From contig NZ_JMGA01000009.1 of the NCBI RefSeq assembly GCF_000765145.1, positions 1-64,000 on the forward strand: a stretch of 64,000 bases of DNA, given 5' to 3'. The position numbers were made by a program, and so were the translations under genes. The stretch comes from Desulfosporosinus sp. HMP52. Its GTDB lineage: Bacteria; Bacillota; Desulfitobacteriia; Desulfitobacteriales; Desulfitobacteriaceae. Below are positions 1 to 8,419 of the stretch, in pieces; the first letter of the stretch is position 1, and every line of letters starts with the position of its first letter. A model generated the notes under the pieces. The model had not been told where the DNA came from, made no database searches, and was given only the letters and a program-made list of their open reading frames with translations.

Positions 1-84
1 GGTCTTCCCATTATTTTGTCACAAGTGAGGGCTTGAACACATAGGCTATGAGTAAGGTTGTACAAATCCATCTTGTCTTATGGG

Positions 85-104
85 AGCTTTTCTCCGGAAA
101 AGCT
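85..104. repeat. Short palindrome upstream of the DUF3102 gene
   Basis: AGCTTTTC (85-92) and GAAAAGCT (97-104) form a perfect 8-bp inverted repeat with loop TCCG, about 30 bases before the first gene. It could be an operator or a small RNA hairpin. No clear promoter hexamers were fixed around it. Confidence 0.3.
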
Positions 105-132
105 TATGAATAAGCAGAGGAGCTAGAAAATC

Positions 133-945
133 ATGGCGAAGGGAATAAGTGAGCGAACGCCACAGATTATCGCGGCGGAAATTAACAGTATTAAAGATCA
201 GACTGGCAGAATGCTGCTTTATAGCTCTGTCGAGATCGGACGGCGCCTGACGGAGGCTAAATCCATGGTCAATCATGGAGAATGGGGAAAGTGGCTGGAG
301 AGCTCGGTGAGTTACTCCCAAAGCACAGCCAATAAACTCATGCGCCTCTTTGAAGAGTATGGGGCCAAGCTCACCACCGGACAGGACAGTTCAAATTCGG
401 AATCGATTCCGAATTTGAGCTACACCCAGGCGATTATCCTCCTGGGAATTCCCGAGGAGGAACGGGAGTCCTTTGTGGCAGAGCATGACGCAGCGAATAT
501 GTCGACCCGGGAGCTTAAACAGGCAGTCCAGGAAAGGGATCAGGCTGTTAACGAAAAAGCGGAGCTTCAAAATGCTCTGACCGCCAACCAGGGCACAGTC
601 ACTGAAATAGCCTCTGAGCGGGACGAGTTGAGAAAACAGGCCTCAGGTTTCCAAGCGGCCATCCACACGAAAGAGTTGACCATCAAAACTTTACAGGGGA
701 AACTGGACTTAGCCAGACAGAGTGAAGCTTCAGTTGAAAAAATCGCCGTCCTGGAAAAGGATATCAAAGTCGCCCGGATCAAGCTGTCGGCCAACAAAGT
801 CAGCTTTCTCTACAACAATATCGCCAAAGAGTTCGAAGACTTGCTGAGTGAACTGACTAAGCTGGCCCCGGCGGATCCGGAAGCTCATGAAAAGTATAAG
901 AGTGAGGTAAGCGGGCTGATCGGGAAAATAGCGGAGAGACTGTAA
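133..945 (+). CDS. DUF3102 family protein
   Basis: A 270-residue soluble protein. Residues about 10-75 match the DUF3102 pattern: an N-terminal helical stretch ending in GRRLTEAK, then HGEWGKWLE and SQSTANKLMRLFEEYG. The centre (about 125-215) is rich in Q, E, K and R without prolines and should form a coiled coil. The start ATG follows AGAGGAG at good spacing. DUF3102 proteins are typically found on phages, plasmids and integrative elements of Firmicutes and have no proven function; the N-terminal part resembles a DNA-binding module. It stands alone, followed by a strong terminator. Its presence fits the mobile-island reading of the left part of the window. Confidence 0.8.
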   Translation: MAKGISERTPQIIAAEINSIKDQTGRMLLYSSVEIGRRLTEAKSMVNHGEWGKWLESSVSYSQSTANKLMRLFEEYGAKLTTGQDSSNSESIPNLSYTQAIILLGIPEEERESFVAEHDAANMSTRELKQAVQERDQAVNEKAELQNALTANQGTVTEIASERDELRKQASGFQAAIHTKELTIKTLQGKLDLARQSEASVEKIAVLEKDIKVARIKLSANKVSFLYNNIAKEFEDLLSELTKLAPADPEAHEKYKSEVSGLIGKIAERL

Positions 946-1070
946 GGCTGCTGTCCAGGCCCAGGTGCAGGTAGGGTTGCGGCACTATCTGAAAATGGTT
1001 TATTTGATGTTACGAAATCAAGCCACAGCGCAGACCTGACAGCACTAACAAGACAGTAATGTTTTGAAAA

Positions 1071-1107
1071 CCCTCGCCTGAAAAAGCGAGGGTTGTTTGA
1101 TTTTATT
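1071..1107 (+). terminator. Rho-independent terminator after the DUF3102 gene
   Basis: CCCTCGC (1071-1077) pairs with GCGAGGG (1086-1092) around an 8-base loop and is followed by a T-rich tract. It lies 126 bases after the stop codon of the preceding gene. Confidence 0.85.
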
Positions 1108-1231
1108 GGAATAAATCTCTTAATCAAAGGTAGAAAAAGAGGAAATGGAAAAATATTATGGAAATGTAATAAAAAATTAATTAATTAGAGGTGATCACAC
1201 CAAGTTTACAAATGTTGGAGAGGAGAAACGT

Positions 1232-2365
1232 ATGAGTACACTTTTCATAGTTTTGGCCTTTATCAATCTTGCCACTTGGATACTTATGGGCTCAATGTTC
1301 TTCAGTTATTTGAAGAGCAAGCCAATTTTTAGTGGTACTAGTTGTTCCGAAAAGGGTACCACTTATACTTCCTTATCTGTGGTAATCCCAGCGTGTAATG
1401 AAGAAGAGTCAATCGGAAAGGCGATTAGTCAATTACTAGACCAAGATTATCCGAATTTTGAAGTGATAGTCGTTAATGATCGTTCTACAGATCGCACGAG
1501 AGTGATTCTTGATAAACTTAAAATTATATATCCTCAATTAAAAGTTGTAAATATTTCAGATTTACCCCCCAATTGGTTAGGTAAAAACCATGCTGTTTAT
1601 CAAGGAGTGAAAGAGGCAACAGGTGAGTGGCTACTTTTTACAGATGCCGATGTTATGTTCTCCCCTGGAAGTCTAAAGAAAACCGTAAAGTACTCGATGG
1701 AAAACAAGCTTGATCACTTAACAATCACTCCTGACATAACCTACAAAGGTTTTTTCTACGGCGGTTTTATCTCCTTTTTCGTTCTGGTTGTTACTGGTTT
1801 TTACCTAATTAGTAAGAGTGCTGGAATCGGTGCTTTTAACCTCATAAAAAGATCTACCTATCAAGAAATTGGCGGTTACGAGAGATTAGCAATGCAACCT
1901 GTTGATGACGTTTCTTTAGGTAAATTAGTTGTGTTGAAGGGATACAAACAGGGTTTCGGGTTTAGTAAAGGCTTAATATCAGTAAAATTATTTGATAACC
2001 TAGGTGCCATGCTAAAAGGTATTGAGAAAAATCAATTTGCAAGTATTAATTATAAAGTTCTGCCCACTTTAGCATTTTGTTGGTTCATTCTTTTTCTTCA
2101 TGTTTATCCATACGCGGGAATGTTCCTGGGATCCGAATGGGCGAGAGCAATGTGTGGGTTTTCCATCATTATATTAGTAGCTATTTATTATCATTTGAAG
2201 AAGTACACCGTTGTGTCATTAAGGTATGTTTTAATTCATCCTTTATCAGCTATACTGTACTTTTGGGCGGTATTAAACTCGATGGTCAAGATTCTAAGTA
2301 GGGGCGGTCTCAAATGGCGGGGGACAGTTTATTCTTTAGAAGAGCTGAAGAAACATATTATTTAA
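1232..2365 (+). CDS. Membrane-anchored family 2 glycosyltransferase
   Basis: A 377-residue GT-A fold glycosyltransferase. An N-terminal membrane segment (about 1-25) is followed by the GT2 core: SVVIPACNEEESI (about 49-61), VVNDRSTD (80-87) and the metal-binding FTDADV (136-141). A QPVDDVSLG motif plays the role of the ED/acceptor motif. Further membrane helices lie at about 180-200, 275-290 and 300-320. The order resembles the HpnB/CrtQ-type enzymes that glycosylate lipid or carotenoid acceptors at the membrane; the acceptor here is unknown. The start has GGAGAGGAG upstream. A partial copy of its C-terminus follows at 2494-2772. Codon use is AT-rich compared with the metabolic genes on the right, consistent with acquisition. 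Confidence 0.85.
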   Translation: MSTLFIVLAFINLATWILMGSMFFSYLKSKPIFSGTSCSEKGTTYTSLSVVIPACNEEESIGKAISQLLDQDYPNFEVIVVNDRSTDRTRVILDKLKIIYPQLKVVNISDLPPNWLGKNHAVYQGVKEATGEWLLFTDADVMFSPGSLKKTVKYSMENKLDHLTITPDITYKGFFYGGFISFFVLVVTGFYLISKSAGIGAFNLIKRSTYQEIGGYERLAMQPVDDVSLGKLVVLKGYKQGFGFSKGLISVKLFDNLGAMLKGIEKNQFASINYKVLPTLAFCWFILFLHVYPYAGMFLGSEWARAMCGFSIIILVAIYYHLKKYTVVSLRYVLIHPLSAILYFWAVLNSMVKILSRGGLKWRGTVYSLEELKKHII

Positions 2366-2493
2366 GAGAAAGTAATAAGTATTCTTATCAAATACATCAA
2401 AAGAGTGCAAATTGAACTAGGTATTATCCTCAGGAGTGTTTTTCCACTGTCTCGTTCAGAGATAGAGGCTAAATAGAAGGGAGGAGTAAGACT

Positions 2494-2772
2494 ATGAATG
2501 TTCTTTTTTGGGTATTGTCCTTAGTTTCTGTCTTTTTGGGAGTAAGTACAGCCGTGCTTTTACTCAGATATACTGTCCTCAGTTTGTTTGCAATCTATAA
2601 TTACTTGTCCAAACTCATCGATATCTCACCTAGTTATTTTCTAATTCACCCCATATCGGCTTTACTTTGTATTGGAGCAGGAATAAACTCTGTCGTTAAG
2701 ACTCTAAGCCGTGGTGGTACCGAATGGCGAGGAACCTTCTATCCCTTAGAAGTATTGAAGAAACATATTTAA
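2494..2772 (+). CDS. Stub paralogue of the glycosyltransferase C-terminus
   Basis: A 92-residue hydrophobic protein. Residues about 44-92 repeat the last 50 residues of the preceding glycosyltransferase: FLIHPISALL against VLIHPLSAIL, then LSRGGTEWRGTFYPLEVLKKHI-like residues against LSRGGLKWRGTVYSLEELKKHI-like residues. The catalytic GT-A domain is absent, and the first 40 residues are a different membrane helix. AGGGAGGAG precedes the ATG, so it may be translated. It is best explained as the relic of a tandem duplication followed by deletion. A separate small membrane protein is possible but less likely. Confidence 0.6.
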   Translation: MNVLFWVLSLVSVFLGVSTAVLLLRYTVLSLFAIYNYLSKLIDISPSYFLIHPISALLCIGAGINSVVKTLSRGGTEWRGTFYPLEVLKKHI

Positions 2773-2780
2773 GTGCAACG

Positions 2781-2891
2781 TTAGAACAGCCTTACATCTA
2801 TGGCCTAAAAAAGAGAAGAGAGCAGGTTGAAACAATTCATGTCTTTGCCGATAAAGGCTATGATGATAAGGATGAAATTAAGGCAGCCTAA
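2781..2891 (+). pseudogene. Remnant of a DDE-type transposase
   Basis: An open frame without a start encodes about 36 residues ending in VFADKGYDDKDEIKAA and a stop. ADKGYD around an Asp is the second catalytic Asp region of IS4/IS5/IS1182-like DDE transposases. Everything before and after is missing, so this is a scar of a former insertion sequence. The family is not determinable from so short a fragment. Confidence 0.4.
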
Positions 2892-3086
2892 CGAGCATGA
2901 TATCGCGAGAGCTGTCGAGGAGTTGAGCTGGGTATGATAAAATTGACCGCTCGGAAACCAAATAAAGTAAGGCTTGAGAATACTCAAGTCTTTTTTGTTA
3001 TAATGCCATTTTTCCTAAGGTATGGTATATAATGGATTGTGAGAAGAACATGCCGAAAAATATAGAAGAGTGAGAGGAGGAGTGTC

Positions 3087-3457
3087 GTGAGAACTTCTAA
3101 GATACTGACATATATCTTGTACATATTAGTTCTGCTTGGCGCTCTGGCAGTTGCTTCTTGGGCGATGTTTATGATCAAAGTATGGGTAGGTAGAAATTAT
3201 ACACCAATACCAGGGTTTATTGGATCTAGTGTAATTAATATATTATTAGGCTTATTATCATGGGAGTTCCATCAGGTGTTTTTGCTTTTTATTTGGTTTT
3301 AATTTTTACGTTGCCAATTCGACTTCCAAGTTTCCTTTCCTATAATAACTTGTTCTTTCAGGTCTCAGGAATAATTTGCGGATATACACTTATAACTAGT
3401 TTTTATAAGAAAGAAGCAATGTTAAGGGACGAGATCCAAGAATTCTATAAAAGTTAG
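3087..3457 (+). pseudogene. Small membrane protein gene, probably frameshifted
   Basis: A GTG start at 3087 with AGAGGAGG upstream opens a frame of 71 codons with a membrane helix at about 7-30. It shifts character near 3250. A second frame (3260-3457) continues with a new helix (GVFAFYLVLIFTLPI) and a charged tail. Joining the frames around 3240-3265 would give a protein of about 120 residues with three or four helices. No family was recognised. It could instead be two overlapping small membrane proteins. Confidence 0.35.
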
Positions 3458-3608
3458 TCCGATTATTATTATGAACATATTAACAACGCTTTTAGTGTTA
3501 GTTTCGATTGCTATTGCTATGATTAATGCAAAGCATTGGCGTACCATTCTTATCCTGTGACGCTTTCGTAGGAAATTGTGCAATAGCAATATATAAAAAG
3601 GAGATATT

Positions 3609-3791
3609 ATGAAAGTATCAACAAAAAAGTCTCTCGAAAGGAATTTCATAAATCTTGCTGTTATAACTATAACTTTTCTCATTGTTAATCTGATAATTAG
3701 GGATTCATTTTCTGATATCGAGTGGGATGTGTTATTTGTTATGTATTTAGCATTTTTTATAACCTCTCTAATGAGGAGTTATAAAGAATAA
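3609..3791 (+). CDS. Small two-helix membrane protein
   Basis: 60 residues with AAGGAG at ideal distance before the ATG. Two hydrophobic stretches (about 15-30 and 40-53) flank a short acidic loop (DSFSDIEWD). No family was recognised. It lies among other tiny membrane-protein frames of the island; between it and the previous gene only a weak 29-codon hydrophobic frame (3471-3560) is visible. Confidence 0.5.
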   Translation: MKVSTKKSLERNFINLAVITITFLIVNLIIRDSFSDIEWDVLFVMYLAFFITSLMRSYKE

Positions 3792-4402
3792 ATTGGTAAT
3801 GTTATTTTGGTATGAATTTTATGGTGAAAAGATATGATTCTAATGAACTACATTCTATTAAGTGTAAGATATCTTGGCTCTTAGGGAGGGACAAAGTTAA
3901 AAAGATATAAATGCTAATGGGTCAGTTATTTATAATATTAACTAAACTGACTTAGAAGAGTAAAACTTCCATAGCCCCTTCCTGTATGAAATGCTTGATT
4001 GATATCTGACGGTCTGGCATTTTTATTTTTTATTCGGTAACTTCCAAGATCTAAAAGGATATCAAGGAAATGTGTGGAAGGATACAATTAGGTCGTCATG
4101 GCTAGGAAATTATTGTCGGCAAGATACCAAGAAGGGGATATAGATGATGCAGGGTTTTAAATAGTGTAAGGTCGCCTCCACCAATCAAACCCCGTAAATT
4201 TTGGTGGATGTTGATTTAAAGAAGACAATCCTTAATTTAGGGAATATATCTACGACGATATTTTCTATGTTAATAGAAACAAGTTTTATACATAGGATTG
4301 TTACCACAATATGCCGGAGTTACCTATTATTATGGTTGGATTTGTTTCATGCCAGGAATAAAAGAGTCAAGGGAACTAGGTTTGAGGAAGAAGAGGTGTT
4401 TT
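3792..4402. other. Gene-free AT-rich stretch
   Basis: About 600 bases without a convincing gene. Short frames are present but lack ribosome-binding sites and family resemblance. I see no strong hairpin terminator or repeat here. It precedes the helical-repeat/PLD-like gene and may contain its promoter, though no clear hexamers stand out. Confidence 0.4.
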
Positions 4403-5734
4403 ATGAGCGATTATTCCGAAACTTTAAAGTATTGCTCATTGGAGTTTATTAAGGGAGTAGAGTTTATTGAACAACAATTATTAGACAGTATATCTGAATG
4501 CGAAACAAATAAGAAAAAACTAGACCTTATATTTTCGATAGAACTTTCCTATGTTTTATTTAAGCTTGGATCTACAATTGCTACAAAGTACTTAAATTCA
4601 ATTGATGAAGAAGATTTCCCTGATTCGGAAATTATATTTGAAAACCCTCACATCCTTTACTATTTGTATAAAATGGGATTTGGAACAAGCGAGTATTTCA
4701 TGGAAGCATATGATGCCTTTATAAAGGATAATCAGACGGTAAGAGGATTTATTAATTCAAATCAAATTTCACACACTGGTTCAATGAGGGTACTGACTTT
4801 GGTGGAACCGGATTCAGAGGCTACATCTCTTGCAATTAAGTACTTACTAGACAACTATCAAAGGTTTAGAGCGGATGAAATATCTGTAGGAATTCTTTCG
4901 TTGATAGAATATGATTATTATGGTTATAAGGCATACATAGAACAAATGGCTGAACTTCTAAAGAAAAGTTTTACAGACATAGGTTATATCACAGCATATA
5001 GAGATGAGCCTGATATAGAAGCTACTAGCCTTGCCATACAAGCTCTTGTAAATGTTTTTGGCAAAGAAGATTCTTATGTTGTAAAAGGGATAAGTTGGCT
5101 AAAAAGTATTCAGAAAAATAATGGTGATTGGGGATCATATTATTCCAATGGACATGTGTTATTAGCGCTGATGAGTGTAGGAGAAGGGCCAAAGGTATCC
5201 TGTGAAGAAGTTGAAAGAACGAAGATGTTGCATAAACAGGAGCTGCAATCTGTTAAGCCCAATTTAGTTGGGACTATTCCTTTTGATGGTGATTTTTCAA
5301 TTAAAAATACAGTAAAAGGAATGATTTATAGTAAGACAAGCAAAATCTGGATATGTTCGAGATTTATAACAGAATTTTGGACTGATTTAATAACATTAAA
5401 GAAAGAGAATCCCGAGATTGATATACGTATAATCACTATACCCTTAAAAGAAGCGAGATCGAAAATAATGGGAGATGGCAAAAAATATGTGGATATTGCC
5501 TTTGATTCATTGCAACGAACATTAGAGAGAAATTTAAAAACCACCAACTATTTACACGCTAGGTGTGTGATTACTGATAGTTGTATCATAGTATCATCTG
5601 CAGATTTATCCACTGAGCAACTAGAAAAAGAATTTAACTTTGGTATTTGGACAAAGGATAAAGAATCAGTTGATTGCGCAATACGACTTTATCAAAAGCT
5701 TTGGAATGAAATTGAAAAACCGATTGTTGATTAA
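4403..5734 (+). CDS. Helical-toroid plus phospholipase-D-like protein
   Basis: 443 residues from the ATG at 4403, chosen because AAGAGG precedes it; an in-frame ATG at 4298 has none. Residues about 135-260 contain repeats like those of prenyltransferase/squalene-cyclase alpha-toroids: PDSEATSLAIKYLL (136-149), PDIEATSLAIQALV (203-216), then WLKSIQKNNGDWG. The C-terminal part (about 300-435) looks like a single phospholipase-D-type half: SKIWICSRF strand, then HARCVITD (385-392), SSADL (398-402) and FNFGIW. The usual HxK is HAR here and the asparagine after the GS-like turn is replaced by Asp, so catalysis is uncertain. It lies in the defence-like island, five kilobases from a NACHT protein. 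Function unknown; a role in defence or nucleic-acid/lipid recognition is inference. Confidence 0.6.
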   Translation: MSDYSETLKYCSLEFIKGVEFIEQQLLDSISECETNKKKLDLIFSIELSYVLFKLGSTIATKYLNSIDEEDFPDSEIIFENPHILYYLYKMGFGTSEYFMEAYDAFIKDNQTVRGFINSNQISHTGSMRVLTLVEPDSEATSLAIKYLLDNYQRFRADEISVGILSLIEYDYYGYKAYIEQMAELLKKSFTDIGYITAYRDEPDIEATSLAIQALVNVFGKEDSYVVKGISWLKSIQKNNGDWGSYYSNGHVLLALMSVGEGPKVSCEEVERTKMLHKQELQSVKPNLVGTIPFDGDFSIKNTVKGMIYSKTSKIWICSRFITEFWTDLITLKKENPEIDIRIITIPLKEARSKIMGDGKKYVDIAFDSLQRTLERNLKTTNYLHARCVITDSCIIVSSADLSTEQLEKEFNFGIWTKDKESVDCAIRLYQKLWNEIEKPIVD

Positions 5735-5892
5735 GCGTTTCTATGGAGCCTGATTTCACATTATAACCATCAATTACAGTTTCATTATTAGGGTTTCTAG
5801 CAGTGTCTGTTCACCTCCACTAATTGTACTCTCTTATAGGGACGATAAGTTAAAATAAGCATTGACCAAAACATTCGACGGCACCACCAAAA

Positions 5893-5960
5893 GTTAATGT
5901 CGTCGTTTTTACTTTTCATAGCTTCTGTCTTATTGTTTATAGGTGTAAGTCGACATTAAC
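5893..5960. repeat. Inverted repeat in intergenic DNA
   Basis: GTTAATGTCG (5893-5902) is exactly mirrored by CGACATTAAC (5951-5960). The left arm is followed by CGTTTTT, so a local terminator-like structure (CGACG ... CGTCG, T5) overlaps it. It may end the preceding gene or be a mobile-element scar. Confidence 0.4.
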
Positions 5961-5988
5961 CGGCCTTCGCATAACTTCTAGATAATTT

Positions 5989-6141
5989 ATGAGGTTCTTA
6001 GAAAGAGAAAAAGCCATTGATGAATATTACGGGTCAAGAGAGAACCGCAGTTCCGGAATGATGGCTCAATTTGCTCTGGATTATTCAATTGATGAACCTC
6101 CTGTTGTTGTACTAAACCTAGGGGGAATTGATCTTATATGA
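5989..6141 (+). CDS. Small 50-residue protein, coupled to the next gene
   Basis: A 50-codon frame starting MRFLEREKAIDEYYG and ending VVLNLGGIDLI. Its TGA overlaps the ATG of the next frame (ATGA at 6138-6141), the classical arrangement for translational coupling, which supports both as genes. The sequence is soluble and acidic in the middle. No recognisable ribosome-binding site precedes the ATG and no family was recognised, so it may also be the tail of a decayed larger gene. Confidence 0.4.
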   Translation: MRFLEREKAIDEYYGSRENRSSGMMAQFALDYSIDEPPVVVLNLGGIDLI

Positions 6142-6332
6142 TTGTGTTAAATATATTCTTCTTAATAACTCTCGGAGTTGCGGTTATCGCTGGATTCGCA
6201 AAATACGGTTTTATCCTTCGAGGGAGGTTCTCTTATTGGATTGTCGGAGGGCTTACGACGATACTCGTCGCGATTATTATCTTCTTGGCTGTGATGGATA
6301 ACTCTATTCTATTTCCGTATTTTATAGACTAG
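6138..6332 (+). CDS. Small two-helix membrane protein
   Basis: 64 residues with hydrophobic helices at about 2-22 and 34-53 separated by a basic loop (LRGRFSY). It starts inside the stop of the preceding 50-codon frame and ends four bases into the end of the convergent OLD-like gene. No family was recognised. It could be a small membrane effector paired with the preceding frame, but nothing in the sequence proves it. Confidence 0.5.
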   Translation: MIVLNIFFLITLGVAVIAGFAKYGFILRGRFSYWIVGGLTTILVAIIIFLAVMDNSILFPYFID

Positions 6333-8257
6333 CAACTCACATCACTAGTAGCCGCTGCCAAGAGCTCACTTTGCATTTCCTCAAATGCATTAGGCAATAA
6401 ATCGAATGATTCCTCAAAAACTCTTTCCATCAAATCTTTCCACGGTCCAGAAACACTTGCCCAATCATCGCCCCAATTACTATTGACATAACTATAGGCT
6501 TTTGAAGGCTTTTCTTTTGTAGGTGCAGTATAGCCTAAAATATCCTCGATACAGTTACAAAGCATATGACGCTTAGTGGGGTCACCAACTGCATTCAAAA
6601 TCGGTCCATTATGCATTTCAGCGTTTGCGACACCTCCGTCTTCATCGTGGATAACTACGGGATCAATACCCATTGATTTTAGATATTTAACCAAGGAAGA
6701 AATGGTTGCTTTTCCGCGTGCCTTAATAATCTGCCATTTTTGAAGAATATCTTGTCTGACTTTTTCAGGCATTCTATTTATTGATTCCCTTAGCACGATG
6801 TCTTCAGTATCACCTTCAACAATTAGAACTTTTTTAGCAAAAAATACTCTAGCAACATAGTCATCAATTTTAAGTAACATTTTCACATAGGTCTTTTCAT
6901 TCTCTTGTAATTCCTTAAAAGCCTTAGAGGTATTAAATGGATAAACTCGTATTCCTTCGATATCAAGTACTTGTCCATTTACTTCAATTTCACAAGAGCC
7001 TAAACAAAGATTATTAAGAGTTTGTGAGGGCTTTTTACTTAAATCAATCATGTAAGGGGAATGCGTTGTACACAGAATCTGATTGTTTCCCGATGATGCT
7101 AAGTCATAAATTGTATCTCTTAATTGATTAGCGGCATTTGGGTGCAAATAAATTTCTGGTTCTTCAAAGCCAATTAGCAATGGACGTATGAATTCACCTT
7201 CATGACGTTGCTTATTATTATCACGGATGTTTTTATAACGGAGCAATGCGAAAACTGCTGAACGAACCATTCCTGTTCCTTGTAAGGATACTGAAGTATC
7301 CACATTACTGGACATACTCACATCGAATTGTGGTTTAATAGCAGAGTTAGGGTCAGAAAGACGAGGTTGGGCTCGAATTCCCGTGTGTGGAAACACATCG
7401 TTTAGAACCTTATTTAAGTCCTTCATCATTTTGCCGAACTCCCTATCTTCATCGGATGGATCTAGTTCGAGGGCTAGTTGGTTCAGGTAATATTGTGCTT
7501 GTCTGTAATTCTCTGATTCATCTCTAACGCTACTAAATAATTCGTTAAGAGTTTTTACCAGAGTTCCTGAATCTTTATATAGCTCTTCAGTCCTATCTTG
7601 TGCAGGTATCAGTAGGAACTTAGGTAGCTTATGTAAGATATTACCAGGAATACCGCCTGGATTATTAACCCATTCTTCTTGGTTTTGGTCGAAATCGTTA
7701 AGATCATCTAACTGCCTAACAGCTTCTAATAACTTTGATGACAATCTTTTGTCTTGTGTTAAATTACCGCATAAATCCACTAAAACATCTGGATCAATAC
7801 CTGCCTCGATGAAATCATTGGGTGATAGGCAATTTGCAAAAGTGGATTTTAGGGTCTTCTTGAATTCTTTCATTTCTACGGTATAATCGCGATTTGGTTC
7901 AAATGTTTTTCTGTAGATAACGCTTAATCCAGTCTCTTCCGAACCATCCGCTATTTCATAAGGAAAAAGCCTACCTCTGAAGCCAAACCATTGTGCGGCT
8001 TCTTCTGGAACATTACGAAATTCCGCGGTTAGTACAATTTTGTGTGCCAGTCGTGTGCTTAAACCATCGGCCCCCTTAATTTTCAAAAACTCATTTTCAG
8101 GTATTTTTTTAGTGTCACTGAGCAAATAATCCAAAGCAGCTAAAACCGAGCTTTTTCCGATATTATTTTCTCCGATTAAAAACGTTGCATCAGATAAATG
8201 AATTTGAGTATTGACATGTCGTCTAAAACCCTCAATCCTAAGGTTATGTAGCCTCAT
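6329..8257 (-). CDS. OLD-family ATPase with TOPRIM nuclease domain
   Basis: 642 residues from the ATG at 8257, chosen because GGGAGAG lies 8 bases upstream; an ATG 24 bases earlier has no such site. The N-terminus is an SMC/RecF-like ABC ATPase: RLHNLRIEGFRRH, P-loop GENNIGKSS (about 29-37), and Walker B GFEEPEIYLHP followed by TTHSPYMID. The C-terminal part carries TOPRIM signatures: KVLIVEGDTEDIVL and a later VVIHDEDGG. This is the layout of OLD (overcoming lysogenization defect) nucleases, which act in anti-phage defence, alone or with a partner helicase (Gabija). No UvrD-like GajB partner lies next to it, so it is probably a class 1 or solitary OLD. It is the last gene of a minus-strand group with the NACHT gene, separated by 160 bases. 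Confidence 0.85.
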   Translation of the reverse strand: MRLHNLRIEGFRRHVNTQIHLSDATFLIGENNIGKSSVLAALDYLLSDTKKIPENEFLKIKGADGLSTRLAHKIVLTAEFRNVPEEAAQWFGFRGRLFPYEIADGSEETGLSVIYRKTFEPNRDYTVEMKEFKKTLKSTFANCLSPNDFIEAGIDPDVLVDLCGNLTQDKRLSSKLLEAVRQLDDLNDFDQNQEEWVNNPGGIPGNILHKLPKFLLIPAQDRTEELYKDSGTLVKTLNELFSSVRDESENYRQAQYYLNQLALELDPSDEDREFGKMMKDLNKVLNDVFPHTGIRAQPRLSDPNSAIKPQFDVSMSSNVDTSVSLQGTGMVRSAVFALLRYKNIRDNNKQRHEGEFIRPLLIGFEEPEIYLHPNAANQLRDTIYDLASSGNNQILCTTHSPYMIDLSKKPSQTLNNLCLGSCEIEVNGQVLDIEGIRVYPFNTSKAFKELQENEKTYVKMLLKIDDYVARVFFAKKVLIVEGDTEDIVLRESINRMPEKVRQDILQKWQIIKARGKATISSLVKYLKSMGIDPVVIHDEDGGVANAEMHNGPILNAVGDPTKRHMLCNCIEDILGYTAPTKEKPSKAYSYVNSNWGDDWASVSGPWKDLMERVFEESFDLLPNAFEEMQSELLAAATSDVSC

Positions 8258-8419
8258 AATAACCACTCTCCCACATATCATTAATTAGAAATTGAATTAT
8301 TTTAATCAAAAATTTATTTGGAAAGAATAAATTTTTTGTAAATACAAATAGGCTTAACCTTCTCGCAAATTTTAGGTCAAGAGGTCAATTAATCATTCGA
8401 ACAGAAATATCAAAATCAC

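Noticed and set aside
3422-3682. Minus-strand hydrophobic frame of 86 codons
   Set aside because: Opposite to better supported small genes; hydrophobic character is the antisense of AT-rich DNA and no start signal is present.
4201-4452. Open frame of 83 codons overlapping the toroid/PLD-like gene
   Set aside because: Starts at TTG without ribosome-binding site and overlaps the start of a better supported gene.
8375-8384. GGTCAAGAGG matching the 3' part of the tRNA-Leu as an attachment site
   Set aside because: Only 10 bases match, which is expected by chance in this much sequence, and no integrase is nearby.
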